In this document: one piece after another, positions 32,496 to 44,775 of the stretch
Layout of the letters: each line of letters starts with the position of its first letter
How positions within the stretch are numbered: position 1 is the first letter of the stretch
Source of the DNA: Protea cynaroides
Taxonomy: Eukaryota > Streptophyta > Magnoliopsida > Proteales > Proteaceae
Length of the DNA: 64,000 nucleotides
Assembly (NCBI GenBank): GCA_028583415.1
Contig: CM053267.1
Span: 25,872,112-25,936,111, forward strand
Direction of reading: 5' to 3'
Notes under the pieces: generated by a model
What the model was told of the DNA's origin: nothing
Database searches by the model: none
Seen by the model: the letters and a program-made list of their open reading frames with translations, nothing else
Translations under genes and position numbers: made by a program

Positions 32496-34805
32496 TATCA
32501 CACCTCAATTTTGGACTAACTAGAGTAGTATAATGAACCATCAATAAATCAATGGTTCAACCAGGATCTCGTATAGGTCGTACCCACCATATCAAACCAC
32601 ACACACATTCCACGGTAATAATCAATGATCATAAATAAATAAGAAGTCTTTATAAATAATGAACTGATTATCTAACAGTGATAAATAAATATTTAATCCA
32701 GTTATCTTCAAATAACTCAAGACATAAAATAAAATAATCAATTACATGCTCGGTAGTCAAAATAACTAAACTAATCAAAGACACATTGATTGCACTTGCA
32801 TGAAGGATCATGCACATCTTCTATAGCTTCTACATCCATAGTCGCCATGTGTTTATACGATGACGCATTCACGTAATCTTCTACAGTAGTACCTGCATCA
32901 TCAACTAAAAGTATTCGATGTCGAAAGGGTGAGCACACATCACGGCTCAGTGAGAAAACAAAACAATGTGCAAACAAATGCATGCATTTAATTCAATATC
33001 TTTGGTCTAATTTTTAAGTTTATAATGTGCTATAGAAAGGTTTGGTGGCCCCCGCACCTTTATATACGAGTGTGTGAATCTACCCAATGGATCAAACACC
33101 ATTGCCGTCCCACATGCACCTACCATGGAATAGAGATAGAACTAAAGTGTCCGGATCACACGCCGCCTACACTTCCCCTAATACCCTACCCATACCAACA
33201 CGTAAGCCCCTATTGGCGAGGGCTTACAATCTGGGCTCGCAAATAACAAATCCTAATACCATCTAGTGTATCCAAGGTCTCACCCCAGCATCCCTCAACA
33301 CGACCATAGAGATAGAGCTAAAGCCCCCTGGTAGAGTCAAAGACCATAAGATCCGAGACCACCTCCCCTAATGCCCTACGATGTAATAGTTCTACTAAAA
33401 TAATGGCGATACGACGATATCAGTTGGCAAGACTTGAGTAGAGATAGAGCTAGAGTCTGGTGACCAGGATATACCACAATGTCACGTCCTCTCCCTGATG
33501 CTCCACTCGCATCCAACACACTAATCACATGCTTATTCCTAGCATCATCATTATCATCATGTTATAAATAGACATAAGTAAATATTCATGAGCAGTAATA
33601 ATATGAATATTAGATAACATGTGAGATGCACATTACAAACATACAAGCATAGAATCAATCATGGCATTGGACTCAATAAAATAATTTATTATTATCCAAT
33701 TAGTTTAGGTCTTATTCCCTCACCTGTTAACAATACTCGATCTCCTTCCAAGCCTGTTAACTCTCTTTGAATCAATTTAGTAACCTAGAAGTTATATGAA
33801 TTTAAGTTAGGATGCATGTGTAATATGTTACGGTAGTCAAAATTTGAATAGATTACAGATATGTGTCTGATAGGTCCTATGGTCTCATGTTGTGTCGACC
33901 ATACCACGTACAATCGATACCCTATGATCGCACTATATGCAACCACACCTGCGGCCATACGCTTTCTGGATTCTTCCCGAATGGCTATGGTCGATACTCT
34001 GGTCATCTTATGGTTGACCGTAGCTATGACCATACAATTTCTGGTCAAATCTTACATTCAATCCTAGTTTTTCCTGAGTCAATTTTTTGGTTCTTCACTT
34101 GGGTTCATCCTATGGTTATCCTATGGCCATTTTTTACGGTTTCTCACCAACCATTATCACTAAAATCATCCCTCATAGTTATCTTTGGGATTTACCCAAA
34201 GATCACAAGGATCATAATAGTTTGAAATCTCCAATCGACAATAGAAATCTTATTCCATAGGATTTACATCTTCAGAGATAAGTTTCATACCTTGGCCTAT
34301 AGTAGAGAGCCAAAACCTTCTCTACACAACCTTCTTCTTAGCCTTCTCTCCTTCTTCTTCTCTTTCTCTTCCTTCTCTTCCTCTAGGGTTTGATAATGTT
34401 CCAAAAGAGTGAAAAAGGATCAAGGAACGTCCTTTATATAGAGAGAAACTCTCCATATAGAGTTCTCCAACAATAGGAAAGAGATCTCCATTTTATTTGA
34501 AAAGTTTTCAATCTTCGAAGTCTGATTTGGGGTCATACGGTCGGAGGTATGGTTCCCAAATCTGTTGACCATACGCTTGAAAACATCGACCGTACGTTTA
34601 ATTATTAATGGTCTTTGTTTTTCATCATATGGTCGACCATACCTACCCAGGTAGTCAACCATACACTTAGTTTTTAGTGTTTTTGAGTCGATTAGTTTAC
34701 CTGGTCTCGTGGTCTATCTTCAGATGGTTGGCCCACTTGATCTAGCAATGATGAAAATACCTAGCATGACACGGTTATACCGGTTAGTAGAGTACGGGTC
34801 TTACA
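32496..34805 (-). mobile_element. Solo LTR of the chromovirus family (2310 bp)
   Basis: Starts TATCACACC (consensus TGTCACACC) and ends GGGTCTTACA on the plus strand. A perfect target duplication CCCTC lies at 32491-32495 and 34806-34810, and joining the flanks restores the LINE motif GDPLS-SLFIL. It is homologous to the LTRs of E1 to E4 but more diverged. No internal region remains. Confidence 0.93.
32771..32905 (-). CDS. LTR-borne 44-codon reading frame, copy 1 (diverged)
   Basis: Reads VDDAGTTVEDYVNASSYK, then an acidic stretch, ending CKCNQCVFD-stop. It aligns without gaps to the corresponding frames in the E1, E2 and E4 LTRs (for example DVDAGYTVEDYMDAP and CECPFCVYL). Many residues have changed, yet the frame, length and Cys-x-Cys-x2-Cys pattern are kept. 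In this copy an upstream ATG at 32983 is in frame, giving 70 residues. That start is not conserved in all copies, so the true start is unresolved. Function unknown. Confidence 0.35.
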   Translation of the reverse strand, partial: VDDAGTTVEDYVNASSYKHMATMDVEAIEDVHDPSCKCNQCVFD

Positions 34806-35655
34806 CCCTCTCCCCATCCTTGTTCATTCTTGTGATAGAATGCCTTGCATCTCTTATTTCTAGAGCAGCGATTAACGATAGCATTCAAGGTATCCGAGTT
34901 CATCATTCGAGCCCCCTTATTACACGTTCATTGTTTGCTGAAGATTACCTTATCTTTCTTAAAGATGAGCATAGCTCTATGAGACATCTGAGCCATTACC
35001 TTGGTATTTATTGTGAAGCTTTTGGTTAGTCTATAAACTTCAATAAATCCTCGATTTCTTTCAACCCAAATGCACCGGTCAGATTTTGGAATATCTTCTC
35101 TCGCATGATTGGAATCAAGAATCTGCTTAAGCCTAACCTTTACCTTGTGTTACCTACAAATATTGGGAAGAAAAAGCAGAGTTCCTTTGAGGCTATAAAG
35201 GATAGAATTCCTCAGTAGAATTGTAGGGTGGAAGGAAATCTTCTATTCCAAACTAGAAGGGAAGTCCTTTTGAAGACGGTTGCTGCAGCTATTCCAAGCT
35301 ATGTCATGTCTTCCGGTTGGGTTACTTTAGGACTTGAATAAATTTGGGTTCCGTTTATACTGGGGATAAAATGAGGAGCGGAGGCTTTATTGGGTGGAGT
35401 AGGATTGCATGTGTAAACCAAAGCTTGAGTATGGGTTAGGGATGAATAATCAAGTTACTCAAAAAGATGTATTTTTGGCAAAGCTTGGCTGGAACCTTTT
35501 ATGGAAGTTGGATAGTCTATGGCCCCGATTGATGAGCATCATTTACTTCCCATCTGGGAAATTCTTGAGTGCCCTGCGAATTCCCAAGCCTTATGGGGGT
35601 GGCATAGTATTATAGAAGGGAGAGATCTTCTTAGTGTTGGGCTATTATGGAGGTT
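34806..35655 (+). pseudogene. LINE-1 reverse transcriptase, continuation
   Basis: Resumes with SPSLFILVIECLASLISRA and SLFAEDYLIFLKDEH, the latter being the FADDxxIF catalytic block with the first D changed to E (AED). Then come the thumb and linker (SINFNKSSISF-like, LPRYLVLPTNIGKKK-like, VQNWRVEGNLLFQTR-like), with several stops. It ends abruptly at LLSVGLLWR where the antisense LINE-2 tail begins. Confidence 0.78.
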
Positions 35656-36833
35656 TTTTTTTTCTCTTTGGTAGTAAAGAAACTTATTTATTAATATGTG
35701 TATCATGTACACTTGGAATTCATACAACAATTGTCCTGAATCCAAGGATCGAAAAGTAGCCAAACTATCGTATACGCTAACGACATGGTCCTCCTAGAAA
35801 GGGAGTCAGCAATGCTATTTTTCTCCCTGTTAATAAAGCTGAAAATACAACTTTCAAAATATGGTTGTAGATGGAGAATATTCTCAAGTATACCATTGCA
35901 CTGAAACACTATAGATACACATTCTAAGAAGATGATCGAGCAGATGTTGGCTATTAGATTCTAGAAGCACCCGCTCCACCCCCCTTCATATTGTGTCTAA
36001 CAAAGCTGCACGGATAGATAAGGCTTCTCTAATAATTGGAATAGGACAGGAGGTCGGTTCTAAAATGGTAAAAAGAGGCACATCATTATGATCACGACAA
36101 ATGTAACCTAAACCTCCAATTGTTTCCGATTGGAAACTGGCATCTGTATTCGGTTTAAAGACACTGATTGTTGGAATCCATTGTGATAAAGTAGTCTCCA
36201 TAGGAGTAGCCACATTAACCAAACTAGTTTGTAGACGTTGAGGAATGCTTTGATAGTAGGATAGATAAATCTGTTCAGCAAGTTGAACAACTTTAGCTGG
36301 AGTGTATTATTGGCGTCTGAAAACATGATCATTTCTAGCGAGCCAGAGTTACCTACAAATAAACAAACATAGGGTCATGATCTCCTTGCTTCATGCTTTT
36401 TCGGCTATCAAAAAAGATGTCCAGCTCTCAATCCAATCATGCAGTTACAACACAAACAAATCTGGAATCTTGTAATGTAGATTGCAACAGTACCAAACTG
36501 CTCTAGCAAAAAGGCAATCTAATAAAATGTGAGAAACTGATTCCTCTGCTAAACTACATCGAATACACAAACTATCTACCATAATATTTTGCCGACATAA
36601 ATCAAATGCTGTTACCAAACAAAAGCACAAGCCCGCCACAGAAAAGACTTAAGCTTTGGTAAAGTTGGGCATTTCCAGATTTGTTTCCAAACATATTCTG
36701 ACACCAATGGGATAGATGTTGAAGACATGGAGGGCTTTAAAGAGAGACATATATCTTCCAAATTGGATAATAAATGATATGCTGTCTTAACCGAGAACTT
36801 ACCATTTCTAATAGCACCCTAGATAAGGGTTTC
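35656..36833 (-). pseudogene. LINE-2 (second LINE, antisense): 3' end with zinc-binding RT and RNase H domains
   Basis: On the minus strand, in order: RNGKFSVKTAYHLL near 36810; the reverse-transcriptase zinc-binding domain with LCIRCSLAEESVSHILLDC (36480-36580); an RNase H-like domain NTDASF, GGLGYICRDHN (36060-36160); and the tail NREKNSIADSLSRR (about 35800). It ends in a short A-run (plus-strand T-run at 35657-35664) at the junction with LINE-1. This is a 5'-truncated L1-type insertion, now split by E1; its upstream part is at 48627-48912. Confidence 0.82.
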
Positions 36834-39020
36834 TATCACACCCCAATTTCGACTGAACCAGAAGTGTGAGTGAACTGCCACTGAAGCAACGGTTCACACT
36901 AGGATCTCAATAAGACCGTATCCACTCATACAAACCATTGTACATAACCATAATCAGAATATAATAAAATACAGCAGAAGTCTTAAATTAAATGAACTGA
37001 GTACTTCTATTGATAAATAAATTATTCAGTTATTCAAAATACCAAAACATAAATAATTATCCTTACATCCCAATTATAAATCTGATTGAAAATAAATAAA
37101 GAAACAAAAATAACATCTTAGAGGTACACGCAGAAAGGGCACTCGCATGAAGAGTCATGCTCGTCCTGCCCTGCTTGCACTTCTAAAGCAGCAACACCTC
37201 TATATGTCGGAGCATCCATGTAGTCCTCCACAGGATAACCTGCATCAACATCTAAAAACATGTATATATACAAGGGTGAGTTCACAACTTAGCTTAGTAA
37301 GACAATCAGACAATGCAACAAAGATATGCATGAGTAACTTTCACATCATAGTCTGGTTTTAAGTTTGCAATGTGCTATAGAAAGAATTAGAAGCCACCGC
37401 ACCTCTATACACGAGTGTGTGAATCCGCCCAATTGATCAAACACCACTGTCGTCCCACAAACACCCACCATGGAATAGAGATAGAGCTAAAGCGTCTGGA
37501 TCAAACACCACCAACACTTCCCCTGATACCCTACCCATACCAATATGTAAGTCCCTATTGGCGAGGGCTTACAAACTGGGTTCACAACTAAGCAATCCTA
37601 TATGTCATCATAGTAGGCCCTATCCAGCATAGCTCCCTACGGCATAGAGATAGATCTAGAGTTTAGTGGCCAAGCCGGGGGCCACAGTGCCACTTCCTCC
37701 CATTGATACCTTACCCACACCAAGCATGCTAAGACAGAACGATACGAAAATGTGCTAGTGTGAGGAATGATCCCAGACCCCCGGTCCTTTCCATTCCACA
37801 CACCAACGAAAACAATCACATGCCTAACAGTCACATCCTAGCATAGTGAGTATGCATGAACAATAATAATAACTTAAAGTAAAGGATGACATGCGAGTAT
37901 GCACAAACATCGGTCCACAGAATCATAGTTATTAACAACGTTTTACTGTTATTAAATTATTAGGGTTTAGGTCCAATTCCCTTACTTGATGCTTGTTTGA
38001 TAGCTTGCTCCGTGTCACAGAATCCAAACTTGCTATCACAAGGTCCTATATGATGTTAGGGTTGAATTAGAATAGTTTTCTTAGGGTTTATATTGGTCGA
38101 AAAACCAATAAGATCAAAAATACTCCTCATAGTGTAGACCGGTCACAGGTACCTATCGCAGGTACCGACTGCGACACTGTGGGGAAAGGTGCGACTGGTA
38201 TGGTCGACCGGTCCCCATAGACCAGTCTTCGGGAGATACCGATTGCAGTACCGGTCGCATATGGTGCGACCGATATGGTCGACTGGTATGTCTCCGCAAG
38301 ACCATACATTCAATTCACGCCTTCCATCGGTCACCCCCTATTGATTTTAGGGTTTCTCCTACATATTCTAGGTCTGAGCATTGAGTTAGAGTTGTTTCCA
38401 ACTCCATTCAAGTCCTAGTTTCGATGATTTTCAACCTAGAACTTGAATCTAGGGTTTACCGACTAGATTAGGGTTTGACGGCAAAAATATGGTTTAGATC
38501 AATACCTTGCTTTGCATGGTATTGACCCAAACATGACTAACCATCCTGGAACGATTAAAGTAGAGGAAGGTTTAAGCACTTACCGTTGGTTCACGGTAAT
38601 GTGTTCTTCGTCCAACGGCAATGGCGGCTCTCCCCCCTCGTTCCTAGCTTCTTCTCCTTCTTCAATCTCTTTCTCCTCTCTAGGATTTGTGAGGATCAAT
38701 GAAAGGGATTTTAGGAGGTTTAGGAGTCCTTATATAGGCTAGGGTTGAGTTTAGGAAGCCTCCTAACATTAGGAAAGTCCTTCGGTTTGAAATTTAAAAA
38801 GTGGGACCCACAGAGATTCATTTTCAGATCTAAGTGGTCTACTGCGCAGGCCATACTGGTCGACCGATACCATCAACCGGTATGAAATATTTCATACTTT
38901 GAGGTCTATTTTCGTACCTGATTGTCATCCGCTCGTCCCGTTTGGCCTGGTGATGATTAGAAGACCTGTTATGACATGAATGAAAGATTTAGATCGGGTT
39001 CATGGAGTGCGGGTCTTACA
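36834..39020 (-). repeat. E1 3' LTR
   Basis: 2187 bases. On the minus strand it begins TGTAAGACCCGCACTCC and ends near GGGGTGTGATA. It contains a TATA box (CTATATAAGG at 38729-38738), a GTAAGTGC splice-donor-like site near 38580, an ACCGGTCGAC-type array at 38138-38290 and the 44-codon frame at 37118-37252. Confidence 0.93.
37118..37252 (-). CDS. LTR-borne 44-codon reading frame, copy 2 (E1 3' LTR)
   Basis: Reads DVDAGYPVEDYMDAPTYR, then GVAALEVQAGQDEHDSS and ends CECPFCVYL-stop. No stop or indel relative to copies 3, 4 and 6. A TTTTTAG acceptor-like sequence directly precedes it. Translation start is not established. Confidence 0.4.
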   Translation of the reverse strand, partial: DVDAGYPVEDYMDAPTYRGVAALEVQAGQDEHDSSCECPFCVYL

Positions 39021-39039
39021 ACTCCCCCACCCTTAAAAT
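39021..39039 (-). other. E1 polypurine tract
   Basis: Minus strand TTTTAAGGGTGGGGGAGT directly abutting the 3' LTR. Confidence 0.9.
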
Positions 39040-40400
39040 AAATTTTGACCTCGAAATTTGATATTACCTTGGTCATAAAAAATGTTAGGGTATTCCTTTC
39101 GCATTGCGTTCTCTTCCTCCCAAGTGGTTTTTTCTACATCTTGGCTTTTCCAATGCACCTTTACATGGTGGATATCCTTGCTTCGGAGATGTTGTACCTT
39201 TCGATTGGTGAGCATCACAGGTACCACTTCAAATGTCAAGTCCTCTATCATGTCTAGTGGGTCTACTATCAAGATATGTGATGGATCCCTGACATATTTA
39301 TTCAATAAAGAAATATAGAACACATCATGAACGCTTGACATGGATGGTGGTAGAGCTAGTTGATATGCCACATTACCATGTCTGGTCAAAATCTCGTATG
39401 GTCCCATATACTTGGGGCATAGCTTCCCCTTCTTACCAAACTGTTTCAGACCTCGCACAGGTGATATCTTTAAGAACACTTTATCAACCACTGCAAACTC
39501 CAGATCTCAACGTCAGTTATCTGCATAGTGCTTTTGTCGAACTTGAGCTGTCTTCACTCTTTCCTTGATTTGATCAATCACTCGACAAGTTTCTTTGACG
39601 AACTCCGGTCCTACAATCCTTCTCTCTCCCACCTCATTCCATAATAGAGGTGTACGACATTTCTTCCCATAGAGTGCCTCATATGGAGCCATTTGGATCG
39701 TAGCCTGGTAACTATTATTATAAGCAAACTCGATAAGCGATAGCTTCTCGTCCCAAGCTCCTTTGAAATCTAGGACACATGCTCTGAGCATATCCTCTAA
39801 GATTTGAATAGTTCTTTCTGACTGCCCATCTGTCTGAGGATGTAAAGCTATGCAAAACTTCAACTTGGTTCCCATAATTTTTTGTAATCCTTCCTAGAAC
39901 TTTGATGTAAAACGGGGATCTCTGTTAGATACTATACTTTCTGGGATGCCATGAAGTCTTACTATATTATCCACATATAGTTTGACTAGTTTCTCCATGG
40001 TATACTGAGGTCTGACAGCGATGAATCGGGCTATCTTGGTAAGTCGATCGGCTATAACCCATACTGCATCCACTGACCTTGGTGTTAAGGGTAGGCCAGT
40101 GACGAAATCCATTGTGATACAATCCTACTTCCATGCTGGCTCTGGCAGTGGTTGTAGCAAACCTGCGGGTCTCTGCCTTTCAGCTTTAACTTGCTGGCAA
40201 TTCAGACATTGGAATACGAATTGAGCTACATCCGCTTTCATACCCCTCCACCAATATAATCTTCTTAAATCATGGTAAATCTTGGTGTTTCCTGGATGTC
40301 CCGAATATGGGGTGTAATGAGCTTCTATCATAACTCTATCTCTGATATTTGAGTTCTCACTCTCAGGTATACATAATCATCCACGATACCTGAGTACCTT
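39033..40400 (-). pseudogene. E1 integrase with chromodomain-like C-terminus, broken
   Basis: On the minus strand: the zinc-binding end HPGNTKIYHDLRRLYWWRGM and CLNCQQVKAERQ (40150-40300); the core with DFVTGLPLTPRS (D present); SNRDPRFTS near 39915, where the catalytic Asp of the usual SDRDPRF is Asn; and QTDGQSERTIQ with the Glu near 39820. Then YEALYGKKCRTPLLWNEVG, KVFLKISPVRGLKQFGKKGK, PYEILTRHGNVAYQLALP, and a chromodomain-like VKVHWKSQDVEKTTWEEENA before the stop at 39033. Stops occur between segments at about 39885, 40115 and 39505. It would insert cDNA and target chromatin if intact. The Asp to Asn change alone should kill it. Confidence 0.88.
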
Positions 40401-40441
40401 GTCTGAATCTAAGGTAAAATCAGGGTTGCTTTTACCCTTCT

Positions 40442-42590
40442 CTAGATCTCTTGCACAATCTTGAGGTGTGGATCTTGTAGGATTGCTACTTTGACCTCAT
40501 CTATTAGATCAGATGAGATCTTCAAGGCTGCGAACATCAATGAGAACTTATGAATTAAGCCTTGTTCCACTGGATCTCTTGCAGTCTCTAATATATGCTC
40601 TTTTTCATTCTCTATTGAGCCTGAGGCTGCAGCGTACAGTGCAGCGTTTGTACTAGGTCCTGCCTCAGGTTTCAATGTCCACTTTATGCTTAAGGCATCA
40701 ACCACAACGTTTGCCTTACCCGGATGGTACTGGATATTACAATCATAATCTTTTAATAGCTCCAGCCATCTCCTCTGTCTCATATTCAGGTCTTTCTGAG
40801 TAAAAAGATAAGTTAAACTCTTGTGATCCGACTTAATTTGAAACTTCTCACCATAAAGGTAGTGTCTCCAAGTCTTGATTGCGTGAATGACCAATGCTAA
40901 CTCCAAATCATGCGTAGGATAGTTCTTCTCATGCTCTTTCAACTGTCTTAATGTGTAGGCAATCACCTGTTCTCCTTGCATCAACACACATCCAAGACCC
41001 AACCCTGAGGCATCCGTATATAGGGTAAATAGCAAGTCTGGTGCTGGGATAGTCAAGATAGGTGCAGAGACTAGTCTTGACTTTAGAGTCTGAAAGCACT
41101 TCTCACACTCATCTGTCCATATGAACTTTTCTCCTTTCTTGGTTAGTCTGGTAAGTGGAACGACGATCCTTGAGTAGTTTTCCACAAATCTTCTATAGTA
41201 ACCAGCCAATCCAAGGAAACTACGAATCTCTGCAACTGATTTCGGTGCATCCCATCCTACTATAGCTGCGATCTTTCTTGGATTTACCTTGATACCATCT
41301 GCAGATACTACGTGACCCAAGAAGGCCACTTCTTTCAGCAAAAATTTACACTTCTTGAACTTGGCATTAAACTTCTCGCTTTTCAGCCCTTGTAGGGCTG
41401 CTCTCAAATGTTGAATGAGTCTCCTTGTCCTTTGAGTAGACCAAGATGTCGTCGATGAATACGATGACCGAAGTGTCCAACATGTCATGAAACACTCGAT
41501 TCATCAGTTCCATGAACGATGCTAGAGCGTTAGTCAACCCGAATGACATTACAAAGAACTCATAATGCCCATACCTTGTTCTGAATGCAGTGTTTGGAAT
41601 ATCTCCTGCCTTGATCTTCAATTGGTGGTACCCTGATCTAAGATCAATCTTCAAAAAAACCTTTGCACCCTGCAATTGATCGAACAAATAATCGATCCTA
41701 GGCAAAGGGTTTTGGTTCTTGATGGTTAACTTGTTTAGCTCTCGGTAGTCGATACATAGTCGTATGCTATCATCCTTCTTCTTTACGAACAATACAGGTG
41801 CTCCCCATGGTGATATGCTTGGTCGTATGAAACCCTCATCTAGTAATTCTTGTAATTAGGTCTTTAACTCCTTTAATTCTGTAGGAGCCATCCTGTATGG
41901 TGCCTTAGACATCGGCGCCGACCCTGGCATGAGGTCTATGACGAACTTTGTAGCCCTGTCTGGAGGTAGACCTGGTAGATATTCTAGAAATACATCTGGA
42001 AACTCTCATACCACATCTAGATCTTCCATCTTTGGCACCTCTGCAGTGATGTCGACCATAGACACTAAGTACCCCACTCCTCCCTTCTCTAAGCATCTCT
42101 TAGATTTTAGGGCAGAGAGGATCCGCTTTCGCTTCCTAGGTAACTTGGTTCAAGTGAAGCTAAACTCTTTTCCCTTCTCATCTTTAAACACAAGTTTTCT
42201 TTCGCCACATAATAAGCTAGCTGAATGATGGCCTAGCCAATCCATTCCCAAGATGACGTCGAAGTCTGCCATCTCAAGTTGAACTAGATTTTCTTATAGG
42301 TTTCGGCCCTCAATACTAACTGTACACGACCCATAGCATTCATTCAATGCCACTTCTACTCTCAACGGAGAGCGAACTATTAAGCTTGGGGTTAAATACT
42401 TGATAGGTAACTCCATTCGTTTCCCAAAAGACATAGAAACAAAGGAGTGCGTGGCCCCAGAGTCAAAGAGTACTCTGACGGGTACCCAGCTATATTTACA
42501 GTTCTTGAAATTTAATTATCCCTTAGTTCTACATGCTCACACAAAAAAAAATAGTAAGCCAAATAGTAAGGGACGTAATCATACCAGTAA
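40442..42590 (-). pseudogene. E1 protease-reverse transcriptase-RNase H, frameshifted
   Basis: The protease motif LFDSGATHSFVS is intact near 42450, followed by DVILGMDWLGHH. RT: SPWGAPVLFVKKKDDSIRLC, CIDYRELNKLTIKNQNPLPR, FLKIDLRSGYHQLKI and the catalytic FIDDILVYSKD near 41440. A single-base shift near 41408 separates this from the next frame, AKFKKCKFLLKEVAFLGHVV through RSFLGLAGYYRRFVENYS. RNase H follows: YTDASGLGLGCVLMQ, THDLELALVIHA, IKSDHKSLTYLF and YHPGKANVVVDALS. Several in-frame stops also occur between protease and RT (41860-42300). The key residues of RT and RNase H are visible, so decay is moderate. Confidence 0.9.
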
Positions 42591-43872
42591 CCACATCAGG
42601 TGATGCGGCTACCTCCTCAGTGGTGACTGCGAATATCTTTCCTTGATGTTGCAGTCGCTTCTTAGGTAGAGTACAGGTCTTTGCATAATGACCCAATTGT
42701 TGACAATTGAAATATTTGACATTTGGGTTTTGTCCAGCTAACTGTGAAGGTGGTGGTGCAGTAGTATTCCTTATTGGCACCATAGTAGACTGAGCCCTGT
42801 ATGGGCGGAATGGTTTAGTGTTCCCTCCACCCAAAGTCTCAGTAGCAGGCCTCTTTAATCCCCTGTTTTGAGCAAAGAAGCTGTCTCTTTGGATTGATTC
42901 AATTACCCTAGCAATCTATACAGCCTCGTTATATACTTTCTTCTCCAAACCCAAGACATGCTCTCGGATACTTCCTCGTAATCCCATGGTGAACCTCCGT
43001 GTCTTGGTTTCTTCCTCTTGCATACTTGCCAGTGCGAAGAAAAATAACTCTTCATATCTCTACTGGTACGCATCAACTGTCGATTGGAATTGTTGTAGAT
43101 TTAAGAATTCCTTCTCCATTTGATCACGAAAGCTATTCGAAAAGTACTTATCAAAGAAATCTCCCTTGAATATTTCCCAATTGATCTGAGTGTGCCTTGT
43201 CTCCAAGTATGTTCGGATAAAATTCCACCAGGCATTAGCGTCTTCCTTGAGCATGTGCGTAGCAAACAACACCTTCTCATCCTCCGTGCAAGTCATTAGA
43301 CGAAAGTTCTTCTCCATCTCAGCAACCCACTGTGCAGACCATAGTGGTTTTCCAGGTTTCCCTGTGAAGGTAGGGGGTTTCAACTTCAAAAACCTATCCA
43401 CCGCTCGGCTTAGGTCATTCTGCCCCTGTGCATTTGTTCCATACCATGGTGGTGGGTACGGATAGATCCCTTGATAGGCAGACGACGTTGGAAATTGGTG
43501 TGGTGGTTGTAGATTCTATCCTTCGCCCATTGGTCCAGTGCTACCATCCATTGGCAGTGTGGTGTTATTTCCCCCAGACTCAGGCGTACCTTCTGTAGGG
43601 ATATACCTTGGTGGCCTGAACATCTTCAGCATCTCATTTAGGAACGCTTTCTGCTGAGCTTCCATCTGATATACAAAATTTGTCACAATTGTCTCTGAGT
43701 TAGTGTGAGGAGGTCCTGGCAAATTTGTTGGTGCTCTGGGACTCTTCCCTTCTCCACCTTTTGGGTTCAGCTTTTGCTCATCTACAGTTCCTATTTCCAC
43801 ATAGTCCTCGGCTTGACGCACCCTTGAGTGGTAGCGCTTTCGTGAGCCTCTATGATCGTTTCCGCCTACCAT
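42590..43872 (-). pseudogene. E1 gag, broken by stops
   Basis: Starts MVGGNDHRGSRKRYHSR at 43872. A proline-rich N-terminus leads to the retrotransposon gag domain FLKLKPPTFTGKPGKPL, WVAEMEKNFRLMTCTEDE, ANAWWNFIRTYLE and FKGDFFDKYFSNSFRDQMEK. The zinc knuckle reads YFNCQQLGHYAKTC, so its first Cys is Tyr (E3 keeps Cys). Stops occur near 43513, 43057 and elsewhere. Gag would form the particle and bind RNA. Confidence 0.88.
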
Positions 43873-44338
43873 CTCAAATTAATTTTTCTTGCTTGGATCT
43901 AAGAAGAAGACATAACACATGAGGTACAATCGAATAATTATAATAGTGTTAGTCTTTAACGAGTGCAAGGAGAAAATCGTAAGGGAAGCTTTAATCCAAA
44001 ATTTTTAAAAAAATTCCTCATCATTTTTTTCCGGTCGTGACACTGTAGAGTGTGGTGTGACCGGTCGATCATATTGAGAGGTACCGGTTAGCACCACTCT
44101 CTTGACCGAGAGGTACCGGTCGCAGGTACCAAGGGGTACTGATCGACCGGTATAGGGCAAACCGTCGACCAGTAAGCCCAATATGCCTTTAAAATCGCAA
44201 AAAGTGAGATTTTTCTCACTTTTCTTCTTTCCTTTCTCTCCGGTGGCGATTCCTCTCTGGCTTGGTGAGTTGCTACAGTCCGACCGGTGATCTTAGAAGT
44301 GATTTTCTTCCAATCAAGACCTTGAACATCGTCTCCAA
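43873..44338 (+). promoter_or_regulatory. Putative promoter and first exon of the E1 antisense gene
   Basis: An ACCGGTCGAC-type array at 44035-44165 is followed by TTTAAAATCG (44189-44198, TATA-like) and a pyrimidine-rich stretch. Then comes a segment ending CGTCTCCAA with splice donor GTAAGT at 44339. The same order and donor are found in the antisense gene of E3. Inferred from conservation; no transcript evidence. Confidence 0.45.
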
Positions 44339-44775
44339 GTAAGTTTCTTCCTTCCATTCTTCCTTTTTACATCGTTTCTTCATGGTTTCTTGCCCAAAAA
44401 CTAGATTTTTCTTGGTTTAGAAGATTCTAACCGTAAGAACTCTTTTCCTTCGGCTTAGAAAGAGTTTAGGGACCTCTATGAGCAAAAGCCCTCAATCTAT
44501 TTGAGGTTCCACTATATAGTTTTTCTAAAAAAATCAAATTTTTAGGTTTTTGACATTGATTTTGATAAAAATCGATTTTTTCCTTGTAATTTCTAAATTT
44601 CTTGTTTGTTTGATGGATGCTCGGTTTCTATATGGTGTTAGATGATTACATAAGTCCTCTTCCCCAGATTTTGGGTGAGTTCGAGGATTTTTCTTCAATT
44701 ACCGTCGTTATGCTACCGAAATTTCAGAAATTCTAACCAAATTCTCATTATTTTGTTTTTGTTTTGTAGTTCAAA

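Noticed and set aside
33785..34225. Overlapping frames of 68-120 residues
   Set aside because: Inside the solo LTR, not conserved in the other LTR copies, with repeated words from the palindrome-type motif.
38127..38334. Frames rich in Tyr-Arg-Ser-Thr in chromovirus LTRs
   Set aside because: Produced by the ACCGGTCGAC-type array; equivalents in other LTRs (47609-47884, 54254-54592, 62101-62451) shift frame freely.
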